A program made the translations under genes and the position numbers. Positions 1 to 5,105 of a stretch of DNA of 5,105 bases are shown in pieces (the stretch's first letter is position 1; the number at the start of each line of letters is the position of its first letter). The notes beneath the pieces are model-generated. The model was not told the DNA's origin and made no database searches. It saw only the letters and a list, made by a program, of their open reading frames with translations. Source of the stretch: Flavobacteriaceae bacterium UBA7433 (lineage in GTDB: Bacteria > Bacteroidota > Bacteroidia > Flavobacteriales > Flavobacteriaceae); NCBI GenBank assembly GCA_002477565.1, contig DLQL01000016.1:1-5105 (forward strand), given 5' to 3'.

Positions 1-222
1 GTAAATTCCTCGAAACCCTTTGTGACTCCCTTGGGTGTCAGCCGCGTAAAAAGAAACCTTGGGAAATTCTTCAAAGAGAGGCGCCAAAAAAGATTTGGAA
101 AGGACGGTGATTTTAAGACTTGGGTGCTGCGCCAGCAATGCGCGAAGTACGACAGCAACCATGGCCACATCTCCCATGGCGGAGAGACGAATCACCAACA
201 AGTGTTTTGTTTTTTCTTTCAT
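1..222 (-). CDS. Glycosyltransferase family 9 (heptosyltransferase-like), N-terminal part only
   Basis: The minus strand is open from an ATG at 222-220 to the window edge, giving 74 residues without a stop; the rest of the gene lies to the left. The start reads MKEKTKHLLVIRLSAMGDVA, followed by a hydrophobic helix with VLRALL and then a strand with KITVLSK. This is the N-terminal Rossmann pattern of GT9 enzymes (WaaC/WaaF type): a beta strand, the S-A-M-G-D loop (residues 14-18), then a helix. Members transfer sugars, typically heptose from ADP-heptose, to the lipopolysaccharide core at the cytoplasmic face of the inner membrane. Residues 48-70, with the A-A-D and H-K-G-F patterns, also resemble Bacteroidota members of this family. 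The gene is divergent from yicC and has its own candidate promoter. The acceptor and donor sugar cannot be told from this fragment. The family call is fairly secure; the exact activity is not. Confidence 0.85.
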   Translation of the reverse strand, partial: MKEKTKHLLVIRLSAMGDVAMVAVVLRALLAQHPSLKITVLSKSFLAPLFEEFPKVSFYAADTQGSHKGFRGIY

Positions 223-242
223 CAATGCGAATCTTTGAAACA

Positions 243-250
243 CAAAAGTA
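243..250 (-). promoter_or_regulatory. Candidate -7 element for the glycosyltransferase gene
   Basis: On the minus strand this reads TACTTTTG, a full match to the Bacteroidota -7 consensus TAnnTTTG. Exactly 20 bases separate it from the ATG at 222, which predicts a leader of roughly 15 bases. No clear -33 TTG/TTTG lies at the usual 17-23 base distance, so support comes from the -7 match, strand and position only. Confidence 0.5.
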
Positions 251-358
251 CCATTTTAGTTTGGACTCATAAAAGGAATGCTGTTTTCCCTACTTCCAAA
301 GAAAAAAACACGGCCCTTCCTTTGTCCTATTTTCTATAAGACTCTCAATTAAAAACTG

Positions 359-366
359 TAAATTTG
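359..366 (+). promoter_or_regulatory. Candidate -7 element for the yicC-gmk-nadD unit
   Basis: The sequence TAAATTTG fully matches the Bacteroidota consensus TAnnTTTG. It lies 20 bases before the yicC ATG, predicting a leader of about 15 bases. A TTTG occurs at 321-324 but is 34 bases away, too far for a -33 element, and nothing better is seen at 17-23 bases. It would serve yicC, gmk and nadD, since no similar box is seen in the gaps before gmk or nadD. Confidence 0.5.
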
Positions 367-386
367 CTTAATTTTAGCAACAAAAG

Positions 387-1244
387 ATGATACAATCAAT
401 GACAGGCTATGGCAAATGTGTTTTGCATTTGCCTAGAAAAAAAGTGACCGTCGAAGTCAAGTCGCTCAACAGTAAAAATTTGGATTTGAATACCAGAATG
501 CCTTCCTATTACAAGGAAAAGGACATGGAGGTGCGCAAAAAACTCGCCAAGAGCCTGATGCGAGGGAAGGTTGATTTTTCCATCTATGTTGAAACCACTT
601 CAGGAGAATCTCAAAATGCCATCAACAAGCAGGTGGTGTCAAGTTATATAGAGGAACTCAAAGCCATGAGTTCAGGAGACGAAATTCACTTTTTGGAAAT
701 CGCCATGCGGCTCCCGGACGCTCTAAAAGTTGTTCGAGAAGAATTGGATGCTGGTGAATGGCAACTCATCTCGGAGGGTATTGACAAAGCCTTGCTTGAG
801 ATTGTGCAATACAGAAAAGACGAAGCCTTTTCTTTGGAGGATGATTTTAAGTTGCGCATTGCGAACATTCAAAACTACCTCGAAGAAATCAAACAATTGG
901 ATGCACAACGCTTGTCAAATGTGAAAGTGCGCTTGAGAAAAGCTGTTGACGAGCTGAAAGTGTCCATCGATGAAAACAGGTTCGAACAAGAACTCATCTA
1001 CTACCTTGAAAAACTAGACATCAACGAAGAAAAAGTCCGTTTGGCAAACCATTTGGACTATTTCCTCAAAGAGCTTTCCAACGACCATTCCGATGGGAAG
1101 AAGTTAGGTTTTATTGTTCAAGAAATCGGGAGAGAAATCAATACCACCGGTTCCAAATCCAACGATGCTGCCATGCAACAAGTGGTGGTTCAGATGAAAA
1201 ATGAATTGGAGAAAATAAAAGAACAAGTTTTGAACATTTTATAG
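387..1244 (+). CDS. yicC: YicC/YloC family endoribonuclease
   Basis: This 285-residue protein is close to the usual family length (E. coli YicC is 287). It opens with the family hallmark M-I-Q-S-M-T-G-Y-G-K, which also fixes the start codon. The YicC N-terminal domain covers about residues 2-155, including VEVKSLNSKNLDLNTRMP and an R-G-K-V-D pattern near residues 58-62. The C-terminal DUF1732 domain (about 200-285) has GKKLGFIVQEIGRE (237-250), then N-T-T-G-S-K-S-N-D (252-260), and ends in a charged helix with ELEKIKEQVLNI. Family members are reported as endoribonucleases; E. coli YicC affects decay of small RNAs such as RyhB. It is the first gene of a probable operon, 29 bases before gmk. 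No Shine-Dalgarno sequence is seen; the bases before the ATG are A-rich. Its RNA targets in this organism are unknown. Confidence 0.95.
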   Translation: MIQSMTGYGKCVLHLPRKKVTVEVKSLNSKNLDLNTRMPSYYKEKDMEVRKKLAKSLMRGKVDFSIYVETTSGESQNAINKQVVSSYIEELKAMSSGDEIHFLEIAMRLPDALKVVREELDAGEWQLISEGIDKALLEIVQYRKDEAFSLEDDFKLRIANIQNYLEEIKQLDAQRLSNVKVRLRKAVDELKVSIDENRFEQELIYYLEKLDINEEKVRLANHLDYFLKELSNDHSDGKKLGFIVQEIGREINTTGSKSNDAAMQQVVVQMKNELEKIKEQVLNIL

Positions 1245-1273
1245 AGACCAATACAAAAATTCGAAAAACTACA

Positions 1274-1882
1274 ATGCAGACACCCGAAAACCAACCGTTT
1301 GAAATTTCCTTAAAAAAAGGAAAACTGTTCGTCTTTTCTGCACCTTCTGGGTCGGGAAAAACAACGATTGTAAAACACCTGCTGTCGCAAAAAGAATTGG
1401 ACTTGGACTTTTCGATTTCTGCCACCTCACGACCCCCTCGTGGAAAAGAGCAAGACGGAGTTGATTATTATTTTTTGGACAAGACTGTTTTTCAAAAGCA
1501 CATTGACAATGGCGATTTTTTGGAGTGGGAAGAAGTGTATACGGATCATTTTTACGGAACTTTAAAGGCTGAAGTGGAACGCATTTGGAGCATGGGCAAG
1601 CATGTGGTATTTGACATTGATGTGGTCGGCGGCTTGAACATCAAAGCACAATTTCCTGAAAACACCCTGTCTGTATTTGTAAAACCGCCTTCCTTGGACG
1701 AAATGGAACGCCGTCTTCGAAACCGAAAAACGGACTCCGAATCCAAGATTTTAGAACGCGTAGGCAAAGCAGCAAAAGAAATTGCATACGCCGATGATTT
1801 TGACGTGGTTTTGATCAATGATTCTTTGGAAATCGCAAAACAAGAAGCCGTTCAATTGGTGGTGAATTTTTCAAAAAAATAG
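1274..1882 (+). CDS. gmk: Guanylate kinase
   Basis: This 202-residue cytoplasmic enzyme phosphorylates GMP to GDP with ATP, feeding GTP, dGTP and (p)ppGpp synthesis. The P-loop is A-P-S-G-S-G-K-T (residues 23-30). The GMP-binding region follows: S49, R53 and R56 within SATSRPPRG, Y66 in the D-Y-Y-F motif, and E84 and Y94 in a F-L-E-W-E-E...F-Y-G-T segment. D114 and D116 in F-D-I-D-V-V-G-G complete the nucleotide site. R86-type lid arginines are present around 145-152 (ERRLRNR). The P-loop begins about 14 residues later than in many short guanylate kinases, but no in-frame ATG lies between residue 1 and the P-loop, so the chosen start is the only reasonable ATG. It lies 29 bases after yicC and 51 before nadD, with no promoter-like box in either gap. 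The yicC-gmk pairing is common across bacteria. Confidence 0.97.
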   Translation: MQTPENQPFEISLKKGKLFVFSAPSGSGKTTIVKHLLSQKELDLDFSISATSRPPRGKEQDGVDYYFLDKTVFQKHIDNGDFLEWEEVYTDHFYGTLKAEVERIWSMGKHVVFDIDVVGGLNIKAQFPENTLSVFVKPPSLDEMERRLRNRKTDSESKILERVGKAAKEIAYADDFDVVLINDSLEIAKQEAVQLVVNFSKK

Positions 1883-1933
1883 GTTTCAGAAAAAGACTCT
1901 TAAGCGCACGGAAAACCATAAAAACAAGTTGAC

Positions 1934-2515
1934 ATGAACAACATCGGTCTGTATTTTGGAACGTTCAACCCCATTCATGTTGGGCATCTCATTATCGCAA
2001 ACCATTTGGTGGAACACACCGATTTGGATGCGGTTTGGATGGTGGTTACGCCTCGAAGCCCTTTTAAAAAGAAGGCCACTTTGCTTGACAATTACGAACG
2101 TTATGACTTGGTTTACAAAGCGACAGCGCCGTATCCGTTGCTCCAACCGACCGATATTGAATTTGGACTGCCACAGCCTTCTTATACCATCAATACCTTG
2201 GCGTATCTCCAAGAAAAACACCCAGACAAGAAATTCAGTCTGATCATGGGGGAAGACAATTTACAGGGTTTGCACAAATGGAAAAACCACGAAGAAATCC
2301 TAAAGAACCACTCCATTTACGTCTATCCTCGTGTCAGTAACAATTCCAAAAAAGCACAAGTAACTTCTGAAAACATCCACCACATCGCCGCTCCGATTGT
2401 GGAGATTTCCTCTACGCACATTCGAAAGGCTATTAAAGCCGGCAAAAATGTGCGTCCATTACTTCCAGAAGCAGTTTGGAAGTACATCTCTGAAATGAAT
2501 TTATTCAAGAAATAA
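1934..2515 (+). CDS. nadD: Nicotinate-nucleotide adenylyltransferase
   Basis: This 193-residue cytoplasmic enzyme joins nicotinate mononucleotide and ATP to form deamido-NAD, a late step of NAD synthesis. The nucleotidyltransferase signature G-T-F-N-P-I-H-V-G-H lies at residues 9-18, with H15 and H18 as the paired histidines. T-P-R-S-P-F-K (39-45), S-Y-T-I-N-T-L (83-89), the M-G-E-D-N loop (105-109) with L-H-K-W-K (113-117), and the C-terminal I-S-S-T-H-I-R (158-164) are all in the NadD order. S83-Y84-T85 and the W116 region favour NadD over the related CoaD. Length is normal and no key residue is missing. It is the last gene of the probable yicC-gmk-nadD unit. The upstream gap of 51 bases shows no Shine-Dalgarno sequence and no promoter-like box. 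Confidence 0.96.
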   Translation: MNNIGLYFGTFNPIHVGHLIIANHLVEHTDLDAVWMVVTPRSPFKKKATLLDNYERYDLVYKATAPYPLLQPTDIEFGLPQPSYTINTLAYLQEKHPDKKFSLIMGEDNLQGLHKWKNHEEILKNHSIYVYPRVSNNSKKAQVTSENIHHIAAPIVEISSTHIRKAIKAGKNVRPLLPEAVWKYISEMNLFKK

Positions 2516-2537
2516 GAGGCCTGCTCATCCTTGCATT

Positions 2538-2557
2538 TTGAGATTCATTTTTCTCAA
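2538..2557 (+). terminator. Weak hairpin after nadD, possible terminator
   Basis: TTGAGA (2538-2543) can pair with TCTCAA (2552-2557) around an 8-base T-rich loop. The stem is only 6 base pairs and AT-rich, and no T-run follows, so it is not a standard intrinsic terminator. Its place, 22 bases after the nadD stop and ahead of a new promoter-like box, is the only reason to list it. Confidence 0.2.
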
Positions 2558-2611
2558 TGATAGGACAGAAAAATCAATTTCCAAATTCTTTAAAAAACTA
2601 TTGGGTTTGCC

Positions 2612-2619
2612 TATATTTG
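2612..2619 (+). promoter_or_regulatory. Candidate -7 element for the M23-GH3 unit
   Basis: TATATTTG fully matches the Bacteroidota consensus TAnnTTTG. Only 10 bases separate it from the ATG at 2630, so transcription would begin about 4-6 bases before the start codon. A half-match TTTA at 2589-2592 sits near the expected -33 position. No later in-frame Met exists before about residue 120 of the protein, so the start codon cannot easily be moved downstream. Confidence 0.45.
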
Positions 2620-2629
2620 TCCTCTAACA

Positions 2630-4000
2630 ATGGCCAAACAAAATAAAAATACCAACAAGCTTAAAAACAAGCTGACCAAGAAATTTCGCTTGGTGGTTTT
2701 GAACGAGGATTCTTTTGAAGAGCGTTTTTCCTTCAAGTTGACCCGCTTGAATGTCTTTGTCTTGGGCGGAGTTTTCAGCGTATTGTTGATTGCTTTGACC
2801 GTTTTGTTGATTGCGTTTACTCCAATCAAAGCTTACATTCCCGGTTTTTCTTCTACCCAATTGAAACGGCAAGCCTCACAACTGTTTTACAAAGTAGATT
2901 CCTTACAAGTTCAAATTTCGACCCTCAAAAAATTCACAGAAGCCATCCGCCCCATTCTGATTGGAGAGGAAACAACTGTAGCGATGCAGCTCCCGTTTAC
3001 GGAAAAGGACTACGTAAACCTGCCAAATACATTCCACTTTACAGACAACGACTCGCTCAACAAAGTGCTTCAAAAGGTTCGTTTGCAGTTAGACAGCACC
3101 CTCCAGTCACATTACCAAAAAGAAAAAAACCTGCTCTTAAAACGCAACAAAGAAAGTCAAGAAAGTCTCATTGCTGAAAATGACAGCCTTTCGCAACAAC
3201 TTCAGAACAACTATGAATTGTTGAAGCAAAAAGAAGATTCTCTTCAAAAGTTTCAATCAGCATTCTACAAATCAGAGAGCTCTTTAATGACATCCAGTCC
3301 AACGGGGAAAAAATCAAAGCGGGAATACCAAGCCTCCCTGTCGAAATCCTACCGACAAAGTGAAATGAAACTGAAGGCACAGCACGACAAAAAAACAGCG
3401 CAATTGCAAGACAGTTTGACTTTAAAGGAGTATCTTTTAGACAGTCTTAGAGCGTATGTCTTAGCACAGCAGCGAAAAGTGGGCGAACTTTCTGACGAAA
3501 TACCTTTTCAAGACATTGAGGCTTCAGAAGAAGCCTTGCTAATTGCCTCCAAGAGAGATTCTTTGTTTCGAGAAGCAGTGGAAAGAGAAGACCGTTTTAG
3601 CTTGTTTGACTACAAAACCGACAAGGTAGATTTGGTCTTTTTTGCGCCGGTCAAGGGAATTCTAACAGAAAGCTACAACGTCAAAGAAAAACACTATGCT
3701 GTGGACATTGCAGTACCCAAAGGGACTGCTGTAAAAGCCATTGCAGACGGGACCGTTGTGTTTTCAGCTTGGACTGCAGGGACAGGTTATGTGGTCATTA
3801 TAGAACATACAAACAAGTATTTGTCTGTGTACAAACACAACGAAATAATTTATAGAGAACAAGGAGATCTAATCAAATCGGGGGAGGTCATCGCTTTGGC
3901 GGGTACAAGTGGAGAATACAGTACCGGCCCACATTTGCATTTTGAAATGTGGTTTCAAGGCTATCCGGTGAACCCTGAAAATTTTATTGAATTCGAGTAA
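2630..4000 (+). CDS. Membrane-anchored coiled-coil M23 family metallopeptidase
   Basis: This 456-residue protein has a short lysine-rich cytoplasmic N-terminus (about 1-39), one membrane segment (about 40-64, V-F-V-L-G-G through L-L-I-A-F), a long charged periplasmic stalk (about 75-325) likely to form coiled coil, and a C-terminal M23 (LytM/lysostaphin-type) domain (about 330-450). The basic end before the membrane segment predicts N-in, C-out topology. Zinc and catalytic residues all appear present: H355 and D359 (H-x3-D), H403 in Y-K-H, and H435 and H437 in H-L-H-F-E. The domain is therefore probably an active peptidoglycan endopeptidase rather than a degenerate activator such as EnvC. The stalk carries DSL seven times. 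No Shine-Dalgarno sequence precedes the ATG. The stop codon overlaps the start of the GH3 gene. Exact role (cell division, elongation or envelope remodelling) cannot be told from sequence. Confidence 0.93.
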   Translation: MAKQNKNTNKLKNKLTKKFRLVVLNEDSFEERFSFKLTRLNVFVLGGVFSVLLIALTVLLIAFTPIKAYIPGFSSTQLKRQASQLFYKVDSLQVQISTLKKFTEAIRPILIGEETTVAMQLPFTEKDYVNLPNTFHFTDNDSLNKVLQKVRLQLDSTLQSHYQKEKNLLLKRNKESQESLIAENDSLSQQLQNNYELLKQKEDSLQKFQSAFYKSESSLMTSSPTGKKSKREYQASLSKSYRQSEMKLKAQHDKKTAQLQDSLTLKEYLLDSLRAYVLAQQRKVGELSDEIPFQDIEASEEALLIASKRDSLFREAVEREDRFSLFDYKTDKVDLVFFAPVKGILTESYNVKEKHYAVDIAVPKGTAVKAIADGTVVFSAWTAGTGYVVIIEHTNKYLSVYKHNEIIYREQGDLIKSGEVIALAGTSGEYSTGPHLHFEMWFQGYPVNPENFIEFE

Positions 4001-5105
4001 TGAGTATCAAAGCAGCCTTTGCAATTCCATTTGCAAAATTCGTTCATAATAAAGTGCAGAAATGGGCACAGAACCCCATCAAGACACAGGAGAAAGTGTT
4101 CCAGAATTTGATTTCGGAAGCCAAAAATACGGCCTTCGGAAAAGACCATCAATTTGCGTCTATTTCTAATTACGAGGACTTTAAAAGCAAGGTGCCTGTT
4201 GTGGAATACGAAGCCCTTCGGCCTTATGTAGAAAGAGTAATTGCTGGAGAAAACGATGTCTTGTGGAAAGGAAGACCCCTTTATTTTGCCAAAACTTCTG
4301 GAACCACTTCCGGCGCCAAATACATTCCCATCACTAAAGAATCCATGCCCACGCATATCAAGTCTGCTCGCAATGCCATGCTCTTGTACATTGCAGAAAC
4401 GGGTGATACTTCTTTCGTAGACGGCAAAATGATCTTTTTACAAGGAAGCCCTATTTTGGAAGATCAAAAAGGCATCAAACTCGGAAGGTTGAGTGGAATT
4501 GTAGCGCACTATGTGCCAAAATACTTGCTCAAAAACCGATTGCCATCTTGGGAAACCAACTGCATTCAAGATTGGGAAACCAAAGTCGATGCCATTGTAG
4601 AAGAAACCCTACAAGAAGACATGACGGTCATCAGTGGCATTCCTTCTTGGGTACAAATGTATTTTGAGAAATTGTACGAAAAAACAGGCAAGACGGTTTC
4701 CGAACTGTTTCCCAAATTCAATTTCTTTATTTATGGAGGCGTCAATTTTGAACCTTACAAAAACAAATTTGAATCTTTGATTGGCAGAAAAATTGCCTAT
4801 GTAGAGCTGTATCCGGCATCGGAAGGATTCATTGCTTTTCAAGACAGTCAAACGGCAAACGGCATGTTGTTGCTATTGGACAACGGTATTTTCTACGAAT
4901 TTATTCCCGCCAATGAATTCCATGAGGAAACCCCGACGAGAGTTTCTCTAAAAGACGTGCAATTGGGTGTCAATTATGTCATTATTCTAAACACCACCGC
5001 CGGCTTGTGGGGCTACAACATTGGAGATACAGTCGAGTTTACAAGCCTTGCACCTTACCGAGTGAAAGTGACAGGTCGCATCAAACATTTTATTTCTGCT
5101 TTTGG
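4000..5105 (+). CDS. GH3 family acyl-adenylating protein, N-terminal part
   Basis: The frame is open from the ATG at 4000-4002 to the window edge (368 full codons); family members are around 500 residues, so the C-terminal part lies beyond. GH3 proteins belong to the adenylate-forming superfamily: plant members adenylate a carboxylic acid such as indole acetate or jasmonate and join it to an amino acid. Visible motifs are the phosphate-binding T-S-G-T-T-S-G-A-K (99-107), Y-P-A-S-E-G (271-276; plants have a similar Y-x-S-S-E), G-Y-N-I-G-D (338-343), which matches the family's Y-R-x-G-D with N in place of R, and V-T-G-R-I-K (357-362). The start shares its A with the TAA stop of the M23 gene (TAATG), suggesting translational coupling. 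Bacterial members are often labelled auxin-responsive by name transfer only; substrate here is unknown. No signal peptide is seen, so it is probably cytoplasmic. Confidence 0.92.
   Translation, partial: MSIKAAFAIPFAKFVHNKVQKWAQNPIKTQEKVFQNLISEAKNTAFGKDHQFASISNYEDFKSKVPVVEYEALRPYVERVIAGENDVLWKGRPLYFAKTSGTTSGAKYIPITKESMPTHIKSARNAMLLYIAETGDTSFVDGKMIFLQGSPILEDQKGIKLGRLSGIVAHYVPKYLLKNRLPSWETNCIQDWETKVDAIVEETLQEDMTVISGIPSWVQMYFEKLYEKTGKTVSELFPKFNFFIYGGVNFEPYKNKFESLIGRKIAYVELYPASEGFIAFQDSQTANGMLLLLDNGIFYEFIPANEFHEETPTRVSLKDVQLGVNYVIILNTTAGLWGYNIGDTVEFTSLAPYRVKVTGRIKHFISAF

Noticed and set aside
321..324. TTTG as a possible -33 element for yicC
   Set aside because: The distance to the -7 box is 34 bases, against the usual 17-23, so it is probably chance.
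22..339. A 105-codon plus-strand open frame near the left edge
   Set aside because: It runs antisense to the glycosyltransferase start and then through the divergent promoter region. Its translation is low-complexity (Phe- and Lys-rich) with no family pattern, while the minus-strand frame is a clear GT9 N-terminus.
1138..1425. Minus-strand open frame crossing the yicC-gmk junction
   Set aside because: It lies antisense to two well-supported genes, including the gmk P-loop, and shows no recognisable protein pattern.
1886..2243. Open frames on both strands overlapping nadD
   Set aside because: They lie in alternative frames of a complete NadD with all signature motifs; nothing in them resembles a real protein.
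3961..4356. Minus-strand 131-codon open frame over the M23-GH3 junction
   Set aside because: It is a shadow of the GH3 N-terminus and the M23 end; both sense genes carry intact family motifs and the antisense translation does not resemble a protein family.
4000..5105. Reading the GH3 gene as an auxin-responsive or plant-derived gene
   Set aside because: The label comes from the plant family name. Base composition and codon use look like the neighbouring genes, and operon-like coupling to M23 argues for a resident bacterial gene.
1..5105. An undescribed defence, mobile or CRISPR-type system
   Set aside because: All long open frames are accounted for by known chromosomal families. No repeat array, inverted terminal repeats, integrase, transposase or toxin-antitoxin pair is seen, and no gap without genes exceeds 164 bases.

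Overview
The window looks like ordinary chromosomal DNA of a Bacteroidota bacterium, most likely a flavobacterium. Protein sequence style, an AT-rich composition, start codons without Shine-Dalgarno sequences, and three well-placed matches to the Bacteroidota promoter -7 element (TAnnTTTG) all point that way. The assignment rests on recognising family sequence patterns by eye, not on a database search.

Layout: positions 1-222 on the minus strand hold the first 74 codons of a family 9 glycosyltransferase (ADP-heptose:LPS heptosyltransferase-like), cut by the left edge. A 164-base divergent intergenic region follows (223-386), with one candidate promoter facing each way. Three plus-strand genes come next with short gaps of 29 and 51 bases: yicC (YicC/YloC endoribonuclease family), gmk (guanylate kinase) and nadD (nicotinate-nucleotide adenylyltransferase). 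They look like one transcription unit. A 114-base gap (2516-2629) holds a weak hairpin and a candidate promoter very close to the next start. The last two genes are a membrane-anchored coiled-coil M23 metallopeptidase (2630-4000) and a GH3-family acyl-adenylating enzyme that starts in the stop codon of the peptidase gene (TAATG) and is cut by the right edge.

The first plus-strand group is housekeeping: RNA decay, GMP to GDP conversion, and NAD synthesis. The second group and the edge glycosyltransferase concern the cell envelope, apart from the GH3 protein, whose substrate in bacteria is unknown. I see no mobile element, CRISPR array, tRNA, rRNA or phage gene, and no convincing sign of an undescribed defence or accessory system. 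The least understood part is the translationally coupled M23-GH3 pair.
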